Position numbers and translations under genes: made by a program. 64,000 nucleotides of DNA, taken from an uncultured Cetobacterium sp. (GTDB lineage: Bacteria > Fusobacteriota > Fusobacteriia > Fusobacteriales > Fusobacteriaceae). The notes under the pieces were generated by a model that saw only the letters and a list, made by a program, of their open reading frames with translations, searched no databases and was not told the DNA's origin. Shown here one piece after another: positions 52,938 through 62,739 of the stretch. The stretch is from NCBI RefSeq assembly GCF_947072685.1, contig NZ_CAMTIK010000005.1:1-64000 (forward strand), read 5' to 3'. Within the stretch, counting starts at the first letter, position 1; each line of letters opens with the position of its first letter.

Positions 52938-53951
52938 ATGAAGGTTTTGATAATACACACAGCTTTTATAGGGGATATAGCCCTATCAACACCTCTTCTT
53001 AAAAGAGTAAAAGAGGTATATCCAAAAGCGAAAATAACGTATGTGACAACTCCTGTAGGGGCAAGTTTATTGAGGAATAATCCAAATATTACAGAGATTA
53101 TTGAATATGATAAAAGAGGCGAACATTCGGGAATAAAAGGAATATTAGCTTTAGGAAGAAGACTTAGATACGAAAATTTTAATTTAGTTTTAACTCCACA
53201 TAGATATTTGAGAAGTTCTTTTCTATCTTGGTTAACAAGATCTCCCAAAAGGATTGGATATGACATAGCAAGTGGGGCAAATTTTTTTACTAAAAAAATT
53301 AAGTATGATAAATTAAAACATGAGGTGGAACGATTACTTTCGTTTATGGGAGAGGTTCCGGAAGATTCAAAAGAAAGATATCCGATAGAGTTATATCCAA
53401 GCCAAAAAGATAAAGATAAAATAGATAAAATTTGGAATGACAATAATTTAGTGGGAGAAGATGTAATAGTGATAGCTCCAGGAAGCAAATGGTTTACTAA
53501 AAAATGGCCCTTGGAGTACTTTAATAAAACTATTAATTTGTTGTTGAGAGATAAAAAGAAGATAGTTGTTGTTGGTGGGAGAGAAGAGATGCTTTTAAAC
53601 ATAGAAAAAGCTTCTGAAATTATAGATTTAAGGGGTAAAACAACTCTTTTAGAATTGGCAGAAGTATTGAAAAAGTCAAAGGTTGTAGTGACTAATGATT
53701 CGTCTCCTATTCATATAGCATCCGCTTTCAAAGAGATACATATAATTGCAATATTTGGTCCAACTGTAGAGTCTTTCGGATTTTATCCATGGGGGTTAAA
53801 TAGTGAAGTTTTAGAAAACAAAGAGTTGGAATGCAGACCTTGTGCAATTCACGGTGGGGATAAATGTCCGAAAGGTCACTTCAAATGTATGTTGAGTATA
53901 ACTCCGGAAGAGGTTTATAAACAAATTATAAACTGCGTAAAGGGGGAGTAG
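52938..53951 (+). CDS. Family 9 glycosyltransferase, ADP-heptose:LPS heptosyltransferase II-like
   Basis: GT9 fold (337 residues): KVLIIHTAFIGDIALSTPLLK at the N-terminus, VIAPGSKWFTKKWP, VVVTNDSSPIHIASAF, and the WaaF-typical Cys motif ELECRPCAIHGGDKCPKGHFKCM (in shorter pieces CRPC, HGGDKCP, HFKCM). Such enzymes transfer heptose from ADP-heptose to the LPS inner core. It is contiguous with both neighbours: no gap upstream and a one-base TAGTG overlap with the kinase-like gene downstream. Confidence 0.88.
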   Translation: MKVLIIHTAFIGDIALSTPLLKRVKEVYPKAKITYVTTPVGASLLRNNPNITEIIEYDKRGEHSGIKGILALGRRLRYENFNLVLTPHRYLRSSFLSWLTRSPKRIGYDIASGANFFTKKIKYDKLKHEVERLLSFMGEVPEDSKERYPIELYPSQKDKDKIDKIWNDNNLVGEDVIVIAPGSKWFTKKWPLEYFNKTINLLLRDKKKIVVVGGREEMLLNIEKASEIIDLRGKTTLLELAEVLKKSKVVVTNDSSPIHIASAFKEIHIIAIFGPTVESFGFYPWGLNSEVLENKELECRPCAIHGGDKCPKGHFKCMLSITPEEVYKQIINCVKGE

Positions 53952-54622
53952 TGGAAAAACTATATTGCCAAGAACAAAAAAATAAAGTGATATATGAGAG
54001 GATAAAAAGTAATTCTTTTAAATTATTAAAGACATTAAAAGATGATGAAAGAAGCAAAGTGCTTTTAATAGAGATAGATTCAAAAAAGCTAGTATATAAA
54101 ATTCCAATTGAAAAAAATGAAAGAGTTTGGCAACGAATACTATCTATTTTTAGAGGAAGTGAAAGTGCACGAGAATACAAGAATTATATAAAAATATCTA
54201 AATTGGGATTTAAAGGACCCAGCCCACTTATTTATTGGGAACATAAAAAATGTGGAGTGATTGTGGATTCGTTTTTAGTAATGGAATATTTGGAAGGTGA
54301 AACAGCGAATTTATTGGATTTAGAATTAGTTGTAGAAGAGTTAAATAAAATTCATAAAAAAGGTTATCTTCATGGAGATTCACAGCTTTCAAATTTTATG
54401 GTGAAAAATTTGGAAGTCTATTTGATAGATGTTAAATTATCGAAAAATATCTATCTAAAACTAGGAGAAAAATATGAGTTTATATATTTAGAAGAGAGTT
54501 GTCATAAAATGATAGATGTGTACGATAAAACTGATTGGAGCTACAAATTGGCAAAAAGTTTAAATTCGTACCTTCATTGGTTAGGTAAAATTAAGAAAAA
54601 ATTACGAAGAAAGGACAAATAA
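53951..54622 (+). CDS. LPS core heptose kinase-like protein (WaaY/RfaY-like)
   Basis: A 223-residue kinase-fold protein. A lysine-containing N-lobe part (KKLVYKIPI, then a SAREYKNY helix) precedes the catalytic loop YLHGDSQLSNFM (H141, D143, N148) and VYLIDVKLSK with the metal-binding D160. The pattern and length match WaaY/RfaY, which phosphorylates heptose II of the LPS core; this adds negative charge that strengthens the outer membrane. Context between heptosyltransferase genes supports it. The GTG start overlaps the preceding stop. A general aminoglycoside-kinase-like function is unlikely. Confidence 0.8.
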   Translation: MEKLYCQEQKNKVIYERIKSNSFKLLKTLKDDERSKVLLIEIDSKKLVYKIPIEKNERVWQRILSIFRGSESAREYKNYIKISKLGFKGPSPLIYWEHKKCGVIVDSFLVMEYLEGETANLLDLELVVEELNKIHKKGYLHGDSQLSNFMVKNLEVYLIDVKLSKNIYLKLGEKYEFIYLEESCHKMIDVYDKTDWSYKLAKSLNSYLHWLGKIKKKLRRKDK

Positions 54623-54623
54623 A

Positions 54624-55622
54624 TTGAGAATTTTAGTTATAAGACTTAGCTCAATAGGAGACGTTATACTGACAACTCCCATACTTAAAGAGTTAAAAAA
54701 TAAATACCCAGATATAATAATAGATTTTTTAGTTATGGATAGTTTTAAAGATTCTATTTTAGGGTGTCCATATATAGATAACTTGATTATTTTTAATAAA
54801 AAGAAAAATGATGGTCTGAAAAATATGCTGGCATTTGGAAAAGAGTTGAAAAAAAATAATTATGATTATATTTTTGATTTGCATTCAAAGGTGAGATCAA
54901 AAATAATAAGTAGTTCAATTGGTGGAAAAATATATACCTATAAAAAAAGAGGTCTATTAAAAACAATTTTAGTAAAAACTAAAGCGATTAAGTATCAAGT
55001 TGATAATACAATAGTAAAAAATTATTTCGGAGCATTTAAAGTTTTAGGAATAGAATATAAAGGGGAAGATTTAACTTTTTCTTTTACAGAGCAAAATTTA
55101 AACAAAGTAAAAAAATTAGGAATAAACTTTAAAGATGTACCTATGATTGCTCCGGGAGCTTCTAAAGAGACAAAAAAATGGACACAGGAAGGATTTGCAC
55201 AATTGGCAAAACTCCTTTATAATAAATATGGGGAAAAGCCAATTATAATTGGTTCAGCTTCTGAAAATGAAATGTGTGAAAAGATAAGAGAGTTGAGTGG
55301 AGATTTAGCAATAAATTTGGCAGGAAAGCTCAGTCTAAAAGAAAGTGGTGCTCTGCTATCAGAGGCAAAATTTTTAGTGACGAATGACTCGGGACCATTT
55401 CATATAGCTAGAGGTGTAAAATGCCCAACATTTGTAATTTTTGGACCTACAAGTCCAGGAATGTTTGAATATGATAAGGACAATATATTGATCTATACTG
55501 AAGAAAAATGTTCTCCTTGTAGCTTGCATGGAGATAAAGAGTGCCCACAGAAACATTTCAATTGTATGAAAAATCTTACTGCTGAAAGAGTGATGGGGAT
55601 TATAGAAAAAAACGGGAGGTAA
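54624..55622 (+). CDS. Family 9 glycosyltransferase, heptosyltransferase-like
   Basis: GT9 enzyme of 332 residues: [52 protein letters not shown] and the Cys motif in [21 protein letters not shown]. It probably adds a second heptose, making at least two heptosyl transferases in the cluster. It starts with TTG one base after the kinase stop, with AAGAAAGGA upstream. The recA ATG follows its stop after four bases, so recA lies in the same transcript unless there is an internal promoter. Confidence 0.87.
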   Translation: MRILVIRLSSIGDVILTTPILKELKNKYPDIIIDFLVMDSFKDSILGCPYIDNLIIFNKKKNDGLKNMLAFGKELKKNNYDYIFDLHSKVRSKIISSSIGGKIYTYKKRGLLKTILVKTKAIKYQVDNTIVKNYFGAFKVLGIEYKGEDLTFSFTEQNLNKVKKLGINFKDVPMIAPGASKETKKWTQEGFAQLAKLLYNKYGEKPIIIGSASENEMCEKIRELSGDLAINLAGKLSLKESGALLSEAKFLVTNDSGPFHIARGVKCPTFVIFGPTSPGMFEYDKDNILIYTEEKCSPCSLHGDKECPQKHFNCMKNLTAERVMGIIEKNGR

Positions 55623-55626
55623 TAAA

Positions 55627-56703
55627 ATGGCTAAAAAAGTATCTGAAACAACGGATAAATCAAAAGCGTTAGAAACAGCATTAAAACAGATAAGAAAAGA
55701 TTTTGGAGATGGCTCAATTATGAAGCTTGGAGAAAATCAAGGAATGAATATTGAAATTATTCCAACTGGAAGTATAAACTTAGACATAGCACTAGGAATA
55801 GGTGGAGTTCCAAGAGGAAGAATTTTAGAAGTATATGGTGCTGAAAGTTCTGGAAAAACAACAATAGCCTTACATATTGTTGCAGAAGCACAAAAACTAG
55901 GTGGAGTAGCAGCTTTCATAGATGCGGAGCATGCATTGGATCCTGTTTATGCAAAAGCTTTAGGTGTTGACGTGGATGAATTGTTAATATCACAACCAGA
56001 TTTTGGAGAGCAAGCATTAGAAATAGCGGATATGTTAGTTAGATCTGGAGCTATAGATGTAATTGTTGTGGATTCGGTAGCTGCTCTTGTACCAAAAGCA
56101 GAGATAGATGGAGAGATGTCTGACCAACAAATGGGACTTCAGGCTAGACTTATGTCAAAAGCTTTAAGAAAATTAACAGCATCAATTAATAAATCAAAAA
56201 CAACAATGATATTTATAAATCAAGTTAGAGATAAAATAGGTGGATTTAGTTTTGGTCCTCAAACAACAACAACAGGGGGAAAAGCCTTGAAATTCTATTC
56301 ATCTGTTAGATTAGAAGTGAAAAGAATTGGAAGTGTAAAGCAAGGTGAAGATATGATAGGAAACGAAACTGTTGTAAAAGTAACTAAAAATAAAGTTGCA
56401 CCCCCATTTAAAGAAGCAAAATTCCAAATAATGTATGGTAAGGGAATTTCAAGAGTTGGAGAGATTATGGATATGGCTTTAGACAATGATATTGTTGCTA
56501 AATCAGGAGCTTGGTTTAGTTTTGGAGACATAAGACTTGGTCAAGGAAAAGAAAATGTTAAATTAAGACTTGAAAATGAGCCAGAGTTACTAGAAGCAAT
56601 CGAACAAAAAGTTAACCAACTTTTAGAGAAAAAATCAATTGTTTTAAATGTTAATGAAGGAGATGAGGCTGAAATTGAGACTGAAGAGGGTATTGAAGAA
56701 TAA
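55627..56703 (+). CDS. recA: Recombinase RecA
   Basis: RecA forms nucleoprotein filaments for homologous recombination and, where LexA exists, SOS signalling. Motifs: [10 protein letters not shown], Walker [41 protein letters not shown], the L2-loop region [28 protein letters not shown], and an acidic C-terminus ([15 protein letters not shown]). Length (358) is normal. The ribosome site GGGAGG lies across the end of the upstream heptosyltransferase gene, only four bases away. I see no SOS box or consensus promoter in the adjacent sequence. Confidence 0.98.
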   Translation: MAKKVSETTDKSKALETALKQIRKDFGDGSIMKLGENQGMNIEIIPTGSINLDIALGIGGVPRGRILEVYGAESSGKTTIALHIVAEAQKLGGVAAFIDAEHALDPVYAKALGVDVDELLISQPDFGEQALEIADMLVRSGAIDVIVVDSVAALVPKAEIDGEMSDQQMGLQARLMSKALRKLTASINKSKTTMIFINQVRDKIGGFSFGPQTTTTGGKALKFYSSVRLEVKRIGSVKQGEDMIGNETVVKVTKNKVAPPFKEAKFQIMYGKGISRVGEIMDMALDNDIVAKSGAWFSFGDIRLGQGKENVKLRLENEPELLEAIEQKVNQLLEKKSIVLNVNEGDEAEIETEEGIEE

Positions 56704-57235
56704 ATATCTCTTTGAAAACGGTCTGAATATAGGACTTAGCAACGAAATAATAAATGAATATGACTTAAAAAGGAGAGAGGAGCTATCTCAAGATGAATAC
56801 TTAAAAGTATTAGAGTTAGCTGCTCTCTCTACTTCATATTTTTATTTAGCTAAAAGGGATTATACAAAAAAAGAGATATATACTAAACTGTTACAAAAAT
56901 ATTGGGAAAAAATTCCAGTACAAAAAGTTATTTTAATTTTAGAAGTAAAGGGATATTTAAATGACTTGGAGTTCGCTAAAAATTACGTGAAAAATAAAAA
57001 AGGTGGACGAAAAAAAATAGAATATGATTTGAAAGTAAAAGGGGTAAGTAGTGCAGATATAGAGGAAGCTTTAGGTAGTTATGAAAGTGAAGATGAACTT
57101 TTAGAACTCAAAAAAGCTTGGGAGAAATTAGGAAGTAGGGATGATCAGAAAAAAATAGCATCACTTATGAGGAAAGGATTTTCCTACAGTGACATAAAAA
57201 AAATACTTGCAGAAAAACAGGAGGAAGAATGTTAA
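56693..57235 (+). CDS. recX: Regulatory protein RecX
   Basis: RecX binds RecA filaments and limits or tunes their activity. The ~180-residue, helical protein has the three-helix repeats of the family ([62 protein letters not shown]). The frame is open from 56648 within recA; I favour the TTG at 56693, seven bases after AGAGGG, which overlaps the recA stop by 11 bases. The longer version with Met at 56648 cannot be excluded. The recA-recX pair is the usual arrangement. Confidence 0.88.
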   Translation: MKNKYLFENGLNIGLSNEIINEYDLKRREELSQDEYLKVLELAALSTSYFYLAKRDYTKKEIYTKLLQKYWEKIPVQKVILILEVKGYLNDLEFAKNYVKNKKGGRKKIEYDLKVKGVSSADIEEALGSYESEDELLELKKAWEKLGSRDDQKKIASLMRKGFSYSDIKKILAEKQEEEC

Positions 57236-57966
57236 CACTAATCAAAGTTTCTTTAACAGCACTATTTAGTTTTATTTACATAACTCTTTTTAAAGCTAGA
57301 GGTGTGAAGAAGATGTCAGATGAAAAAGCGGCTTTAGAAGCGAGAAGGTTATTAAGAGGACTCTCTGAAAAAATAGTAAAATCAGCAAGTATCAACTTAG
57401 AAGTGAGATATTTAGATGAAAAAGCATATAGAAAAATAAAATTAGAAGATGGCGTTGTCATAGTTTCTAATCACGAGAGCAACTTAGATATACCTATCAT
57501 AGTGTCAGCATTGGATATTCCTGTGGGGTTTGTGGCTAAAAAAGAGATGGAAAATTGGATGTTTTATTCAATGTGGATGAAAATGAGCAAATGTATATTT
57601 TTGGATAGATCAAATCCTAGAGAAGGAATAAAAAGTATTAGAAAAGCCGTGGATATAGTTAAACAAGGATATCCAACAGTTATTTTTCCTGAAGGAGAAA
57701 GAAGTGGAACTGGAGAAGTGGGGAGTTTCAAAAAAGGAAGCTTTAAGTTAGCAACTGAAACTAAGGGAATAATTCTTCCACTAACAATTGAAGGAACATT
57801 TTTTGTCCAAAATAGAAATAGTATAAAAATAAATCCAAATAAAAAAGTTACCTTAACTGTAGGAAAACCGATAGATATGAAAAAAATGAACATAGATAGA
57901 GATAAAAGTTTAAATGAATATGTTCGAGAAGTGATAGTTGCAGAGAAAGGTTGTAAAAACAATTAA
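57229..57966 (+). CDS. plsC: 1-acyl-sn-glycerol-3-phosphate acyltransferase
   Basis: PlsC adds the second acyl chain to lysophosphatidic acid, giving phosphatidic acid at the inner membrane. An N-terminal membrane helix (about residues 3-22) precedes the catalytic HX4D motif in VSNHESNLDIP, the FLDRSNPREGIKSI region and the acceptor motif FPEGERSGTGEVGSFKKGSF, then PLTIEGT. Length (245) is typical. The start overlaps the recX stop by seven bases with AGGAGGAAG upstream. It ends the long envelope/recA gene string; no clear terminator follows. Confidence 0.93.
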   Translation: MLTLIKVSLTALFSFIYITLFKARGVKKMSDEKAALEARRLLRGLSEKIVKSASINLEVRYLDEKAYRKIKLEDGVVIVSNHESNLDIPIIVSALDIPVGFVAKKEMENWMFYSMWMKMSKCIFLDRSNPREGIKSIRKAVDIVKQGYPTVIFPEGERSGTGEVGSFKKGSFKLATETKGIILPLTIEGTFFVQNRNSIKINPNKKVTLTVGKPIDMKKMNIDRDKSLNEYVREVIVAEKGCKNN

Positions 57967-58018
57967 ATAATAACCACAAAATTAGTATAAAATTAATCGT
58001 CAAAAACTCGGGAAAAGT

Positions 58019-58047
58019 TTGACACTAGTTATTATTTGTGTTATAAT
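58019..58047 (+). promoter_or_regulatory. Perfect consensus promoter of pflB
   Basis: TTGACA (58019-58024), exactly 17 bases, TATAAT (58042-58047). A ~90-nt 5' leader follows, containing a possible weak stem (GTGAGCT with AGCTTAT). Confidence 0.88.
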
Positions 58048-58138
58048 CTCCTTGAAAATTAAGGTGAGCTTAACAGAGCTTATACTAAAAATATAATTGG
58101 AATATATGTGATGTATAATCCAAGCAGGAGGAGAAAAG

Positions 58139-60379
58139 ATGGAAAACTTACAATCTTACTGGTCAGAATTCAAAGGAAGCTTATGGCAGAAAGAGATCAA
58201 CGTTAGAGATTTCATTCAAAACAACTACACACCATACACAGGTAACGAAGAGTTCTTAGTGGGAGCTACTGAAAATACACAAGCTGTTTGGTCAAAATTA
58301 ACAGAAATGTTTAAAGTTGAAATAGAAAAAGGTGTATATGATGCAGAGACAAGATACCCACAGTCAATCGATACTTATGGACCTGGATACATTTCGAAAG
58401 AGAATGAGTCAATAGTAGGACTTCAAACTGATGCTCCATTAAAAAGAGGAATCTACCCAAAAGGTGGATTAAGAATGGTACAAAACTCTCTAACTGCTTA
58501 CGGATACGAAATTGATCCAATAACAACAGAGATTTTTAGTAGATATAGAAAAACTCACAACGAAGGAGTATTCTCAGCTTATACTGATGATATGAAAGCT
58601 GTAAGAAGATCAGGAATTGTAACAGGATTACCAGATGCTTACGGAAGAGGAAGAATAATAGGAGATTATAGAAGAGTAGCTCTATACGGAGTAGACAGAT
58701 TAATCGAAGAAAGAAAATTCGAATTAAAAAAAGCTGAATGTCCAGAGTTAACAGAAGAAATAATCAGAAAAAGAGAAGAGATCACTGAGCATATAAGTGC
58801 TTTAAAATCATTTGTAAAAATGTGTGCTTCTTATGGATTCGATATTACTAAACCAGCAAAAAATGCTAAAGAAGCTGTACAATGGGTATACTTCGCTTAC
58901 TTAGCAGCTACAAAAGATCAAGATGGAGCAGCAATGTCAGTTGGAAGAACTGCTACATTCTTAGATATCTTTATTGAAAGAGACTTAGCAAAAGGGTTAA
59001 TCACTGAGACTGAAGCTCAAGATTTAATCGACCAATTTATCATAAAATTAAGAATAATCAGATTCTTAAGAACTCCAGAGTATAATGAGTTATTCTCAGG
59101 AGATCCTACATGGGTTACTGAAGCTTTAGGAGGAGAAGGAGTAGATGGAAGAACTCTTGTAACAAGAACAGCGTTCAGATACTTAAATACTCTTTATAAC
59201 CTAGGACCAGCTCCAGAGCCAAATTTAACTGTACTATGGTCACAAAAATCACCAGCAGATTGGAAAAACTTCTGTGCAAAAGTATCGATTGATACATCAG
59301 CAATCCAATATGAAAATGATGATTTAATGAGACCTGATTTAGGTGACGATTATGGAATCGCTTGTTGCGTATCTCCAATGAAAATAGGAAAGCAAATGCA
59401 ATTCTTTGGTGCTAGAGTAAACTTACCAAAAGCTTTACTTTATACAATCAACGGAGGAAGAGATGAAAAATCTGGAGTACAAGTTGCTCCTAAATTTGAA
59501 GGAATCACTTCTGAGTATTTAGATTTTGATGAAGTAATGGAGAAATATGACTTAATGCTAAAATGGTTAGCAGGAGTATATATTAACGCTCTTAAAGTTA
59601 TCCACTATATGCATGATAAATATTCTTACGAGGCATTTGAAATGTCACTTCATGATGTAGATGTTCTAAGAACTCAAGCATCAGGAATCGCAGGATTATC
59701 TATAGTTGCAGATTCATTAGCAGCTATCAGAGATGCTAGAGTAAAAGTTATAAGAGATGAAAGAGGAATTGCTGTTGACTTCATAAGAGAAGGTCAATAT
59801 GTTGCATTCGGAAACAATGATGATAACACAGATAAATTAGCTATAGAGATTATGGAAAAATTCATGAACTACATTAGAACTCATGAGACTTACAGAAACT
59901 CAAAAGCAACTCAATCTATATTAACAATAACTTCAAACGTTGTTTATGGAAAGAAAACTGGAACAACTCCTTGTGGAAGACCAGCAGGAACTCCATTCTC
60001 ACCAGGGGCTAACCCAATGAACGGAAGAGATACAAGAGGAGCTGTAGCAGCACTTGCATCAGTAGCTAAATTACCGTTCCACCATGCAGAAGATGGAATA
60101 TCTTATACATTTGCTATAACTCCAGGAGCTTTAGGAAAAACTAGAGAAGACAGAGTAGAGAACTTAGTAGGATTAATGGATGGATACTTCACAATGGATG
60201 GAGGACAACATTTAAACGTAAACGTATTTGATAAGGCTTTATTAGAGGACGCTATGGCTAACCCAGAGAAATATCCTCAATTAACAATAAGAGTATCTGG
60301 ATACGCAGTTAACTTCGTAAGATTAACTAAAGAGCAACAGTTAGATGTTATCTCTAGAACAATAAACGGAAATATGTAA
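58139..60379 (+). CDS. pflB: Pyruvate formate-lyase
   Basis: PFL splits pyruvate and CoA into acetyl-CoA and formate by a glycyl-radical mechanism without oxygen. The active-site pair C409-C410 lies in [13 protein letters not shown] and the radical glycine G721 in RVSGYAVNF near the C-terminus. [14 protein letters not shown]-type substrate residues ([14 protein letters not shown]) and [19 protein letters not shown] are typical of true PFL rather than glycerol dehydratases. Length (746) is normal. GGAGGAG precedes the ATG. The codons favour TTC, AAC, TAC and ATC, a mark of high expression. pflA follows after 22 bases. Confidence 0.98.
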   Translation: MENLQSYWSEFKGSLWQKEINVRDFIQNNYTPYTGNEEFLVGATENTQAVWSKLTEMFKVEIEKGVYDAETRYPQSIDTYGPGYISKENESIVGLQTDAPLKRGIYPKGGLRMVQNSLTAYGYEIDPITTEIFSRYRKTHNEGVFSAYTDDMKAVRRSGIVTGLPDAYGRGRIIGDYRRVALYGVDRLIEERKFELKKAECPELTEEIIRKREEITEHISALKSFVKMCASYGFDITKPAKNAKEAVQWVYFAYLAATKDQDGAAMSVGRTATFLDIFIERDLAKGLITETEAQDLIDQFIIKLRIIRFLRTPEYNELFSGDPTWVTEALGGEGVDGRTLVTRTAFRYLNTLYNLGPAPEPNLTVLWSQKSPADWKNFCAKVSIDTSAIQYENDDLMRPDLGDDYGIACCVSPMKIGKQMQFFGARVNLPKALLYTINGGRDEKSGVQVAPKFEGITSEYLDFDEVMEKYDLMLKWLAGVYINALKVIHYMHDKYSYEAFEMSLHDVDVLRTQASGIAGLSIVADSLAAIRDARVKVIRDERGIAVDFIREGQYVAFGNNDDNTDKLAIEIMEKFMNYIRTHETYRNSKATQSILTITSNVVYGKKTGTTPCGRPAGTPFSPGANPMNGRDTRGAVAALASVAKLPFHHAEDGISYTFAITPGALGKTREDRVENLVGLMDGYFTMDGGQHLNVNVFDKALLEDAMANPEKYPQLTIRVSGYAVNFVRLTKEQQLDVISRTINGNM

Positions 60380-60401
60380 TTAAAAAAGGATGTGCTAAGA
60401 A

Positions 60402-61127
60402 ATGATAAAAGGATTTATACACTCACATGAAAGTTTTGGAACTGTTGATGGACCAGGTATAAGATATGTGGTATTCACTCAAGGATGTCCTCTAAGATGT
60501 AAATATTGTCATAATTGTGATACTTGGAAAAAAGAGGATGCAAAATTTGTTGAGACTCCTGAAAAAACATTCTTAGAAATCTGTAAATATAAAAACTTTA
60601 TAAAAAAAGGTGGAGTGACGGTAACCGGTGGTGATCCGTTAACTCAACCTGAATATGTGAAGGAACTATTGAAGCTTTGTAAAAATGAGGGAATACATAC
60701 AGCAATAGATACGTCGGGGTATTTATTTAATGATAAAGTCAAAGAAACTTTAGCGTATACAGATCTTGTTTTGTTAGATATAAAATCAATAGATCCTGAT
60801 CAATATAAAGAATTAACTGGTGTTGAATTAGCTCCAACTCTTAAATTTGCAGAATATTTAAAAGAGATAGGGAAACCAATGTGGGTAAGACATGTTGTTG
60901 TTCCAGGAATCACTGATAATGATGAGTTGTTAGAAAAATTAGCAGATTATTTAAAACAATTTGATAATTTAGAAAAGGTTGAAATTTTACCATATCATTC
61001 TCTTGGAGAGTATAAATGGCAAAAAATGGAGATGGAATACCCATTGAAAGGTGTACCTCAACTTTCAGCAGATAGACTTGAAAATGCAAGAAATATTTTT
61101 AAGAGTAGAGGACTGTCGGTTAAGTAA
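60402..61127 (+). CDS. pflA: Pyruvate formate-lyase-activating enzyme
   Basis: A radical SAM enzyme that abstracts hydrogen from the PFL glycine to install the radical. The CxxxCxxC cluster is C29, C33 and C36 (GCPLRCKYCHN). GTVDGPGIRYVVFTQGCP upstream and TGGDPLTQPEYV, LLDIKSIDP and VPGITDND are family motifs. It needs reduced flavodoxin or ferredoxin; a flavodoxin is encoded at 22.2 kb. Length (241) matches the catabolic type without an extra ferredoxin insert. Co-transcribed with pflB; a terminator follows. Confidence 0.96.
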   Translation: MIKGFIHSHESFGTVDGPGIRYVVFTQGCPLRCKYCHNCDTWKKEDAKFVETPEKTFLEICKYKNFIKKGGVTVTGGDPLTQPEYVKELLKLCKNEGIHTAIDTSGYLFNDKVKETLAYTDLVLLDIKSIDPDQYKELTGVELAPTLKFAEYLKEIGKPMWVRHVVVPGITDNDELLEKLADYLKQFDNLEKVEILPYHSLGEYKWQKMEMEYPLKGVPQLSADRLENARNIFKSRGLSVK

Positions 61128-61136
61128 ATAGAGTTA

Positions 61137-61178
61137 TAACTACCTTGGAATCGTAATGGTTTTAAGGTAGTTTTTTTA
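61137..61178 (+). terminator. Terminator of pflB-pflA
   Basis: AACTACCTT / AAGGTAGTT pairs across a ~15-base loop, followed by seven T residues. Confidence 0.8.
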
Positions 61179-61198
61179 TATTTTTTATGTAAAAAATA

Positions 61199-61207
61199 TG
61201 ATATAAT
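61199..61207 (+). promoter_or_regulatory. Extended -10 promoter of tsaD
   Basis: TGATATAAT (61199-61207), 23 bases before the tsaD start; the -35 region is T/A-rich and unclear. Confidence 0.55.
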
Positions 61208-61230
61208 CTAAATAAAAAAGGAGAGTGTCT

Positions 61231-62241
61231 ATGATTATATTGGGGATAGAAACATCTTGTGATGAAACGTCAATCGCTGTTTTAAAGGATGGAAAAGAGG
61301 TCTTGTCAAATAATATCTCTTCACAAATAGATATTCATAAAGAGTATGGAGGAGTAGTTCCTGAAATAGCATCAAGACATCATATAAAAAATATAGCCAC
61401 AATTTTAGAAGAGAGTCTAGAAGAGGCTAAAATAACAATGGAAGATGTTGATTATATAGCAGTTACTTATGCTCCTGGTCTTATAGGTGCTTTATTAGTT
61501 GGGATATCTTTTGCAAAAGGATTAGCATATGGTCATGATATTCCACTTATTCCAGTCCATCATATAAAGGCACATATCTATGGAAATTTTATAGAGCAAG
61601 ATGTAGAGCTACCTTGTATAGCATTAGTTGTGTCTGGAGGACATACAAATATTGTATACATAGATGAAGAACATAATTTTATAAATTTGGGAGCCACTTT
61701 AGATGATGCAGTTGGCGAAAGTTATGATAAAGTAGCTAGAGTTATGGGAATTGGATATCCAGGTGGGCCAGTTGTAGATAAGTTGTATTATAAAGGGAAT
61801 AAAGATGCACTGAAAATACCAGAACCAAAGGTTGACGGATATGACTTTAGTTTTTCAGGTATAAAAACATCAATAATAAATGCTGTGAATAAAGCCAGAA
61901 TGAAGGGCGAGGAATTTAAGCCAGAAGATTTATCAGCATCATTTCAAAGTAAGGTTGTAGATATTCTTTGTAAAAAAACTTTGAAAGCTGTTCAAGATAA
62001 GGGTGTAAAACAGATAGTTATTGCTGGTGGAGTTGCGGCTAATTCGTTACTGAGAAGCGAACTTACAGAAAGAGCAAAGCAGATAAATGTTAAAGTAGCG
62101 TTTCCTTCAATGTCTTATTGTACGGATAATGCGGCTATGATTGCAGAAGCTGCATACTATAAATTGAAATATGGTAAAGGGCAAATATTTGCTGATTTAA
62201 CACTGAATGGAAAGGCAACACTGGATATAACAAAAGATTAA
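61231..62241 (+). CDS. tsaD: tRNA N6-adenosine threonylcarbamoyltransferase
   Basis: TsaD transfers threonylcarbamoyl from TC-AMP to A37 of ANN-decoding tRNAs, together with TsaB and TsaE. The N-terminus ILGIETSCDETSIAVL, the metal-binding HHIKAH in PVHHIKAHIYG, and GGHTNIVYI and FSFSGIKTSI are all as expected. ATG 61231 follows AAAAGGAGAG; the GTG at 61225 is inside that spacing. TcdA at 21.4 kb would act on the product. Length (336) is typical. A perfect palindromic terminator follows. Confidence 0.96.
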   Translation: MIILGIETSCDETSIAVLKDGKEVLSNNISSQIDIHKEYGGVVPEIASRHHIKNIATILEESLEEAKITMEDVDYIAVTYAPGLIGALLVGISFAKGLAYGHDIPLIPVHHIKAHIYGNFIEQDVELPCIALVVSGGHTNIVYIDEEHNFINLGATLDDAVGESYDKVARVMGIGYPGGPVVDKLYYKGNKDALKIPEPKVDGYDFSFSGIKTSIINAVNKARMKGEEFKPEDLSASFQSKVVDILCKKTLKAVQDKGVKQIVIAGGVAANSLLRSELTERAKQINVKVAFPSMSYCTDNAAMIAEAAYYKLKYGKGQIFADLTLNGKATLDITKD

Positions 62242-62270
62242 AAAATACCCCAAAATTTTGGGGTATTTTA
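62242..62270 (+). terminator. Terminator of tsaD
   Basis: AAAATACCCCAAAA / TTTTGGGGTATTTT is a perfect palindrome with a T-rich end; the loop forms from the central A/T bases. Confidence 0.85.
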
Positions 62271-62316
62271 AATTTTATGGTATAATTTAAGCAATAACGA
62301 GTGATGAGGTGTATTT

Positions 62317-62655
62317 ATGATAGTCCAAATATTTGGGAAGAAGAGTTGTAATGATACAAAAAAAGCTCAAAGATTTTTTAAAGAGCGTGGAATAAAAACT
62401 CAATTTATAAATATTTTAGAAAAGGAAATTTCAGAGGGCGAATTAAAAATTATAACAAATAAATTCGATTTGGAAGATTTATTAGATAAAGATGGAAATG
62501 AATATAAAAAAAGAAATCTAAACTATATGGTTTATGATGTAAAAGAGATATTGGTTGAATACCCTGCACTTTATAGGACACCTATTGTAAGATTTAAAAA
62601 TAAAGTAACTTTAGGAAATCAGCCTATAATTTGGAAAGAGTGGGAAGTAAAGTAG
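62317..62655 (+). CDS. ArsC/Spx-family protein with a single active-site cysteine
   Basis: A 112-residue thioredoxin-fold protein: VQIFGKKSCNDTKKAQRFFKERGI at the N-terminus with one cysteine (C-x-x-T rather than the C-x-x-C of Spx), and YPALYRTPIVRFKNKVTLGN near the C-terminus, where YRTPIV is the cis-proline part. This fits the arsenate reductase-like YffB/ArsC group. Without the further Cys or Arg signature of true ArsC, a glutathione- or mycothiol-like reductase function is unproven. It is a single gene between the tsaD terminator and a weak hairpin. Confidence 0.82.
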   Translation: MIVQIFGKKSCNDTKKAQRFFKERGIKTQFINILEKEISEGELKIITNKFDLEDLLDKDGNEYKKRNLNYMVYDVKEILVEYPALYRTPIVRFKNKVTLGNQPIIWKEWEVK

Positions 62656-62675
62656 CTGGTTATGCCAGCTATTTT
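62653..62675 (+). terminator. Hairpin after the ArsC-like gene
   Basis: TAGCTGG / CCAGCTA with a five-base loop and a four-T tail; includes the stop codon of the gene. Confidence 0.6.
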
Positions 62676-62739
62676 ACATTGAAAAACTATTGAAAATATG
62701 GTAAAATTTTTAGATAGTAATATATATAGTGGAGGTAAA

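Noticed and set aside
52877-53602. A 241-codon open frame on the minus strand over the heptosyltransferase gene
   Set aside because: It lies antisense to a well-supported GT9 gene, has no ribosome site and reads as low-complexity hydrophobic sequence from reverse-complemented AT-rich codons.
55300-55626. SOS box for recA
   Set aside because: No CTGT-N8-ACAG or GAAC-N4-GTTC pattern was found in the sequence before recA; the region is heptosyltransferase coding sequence.
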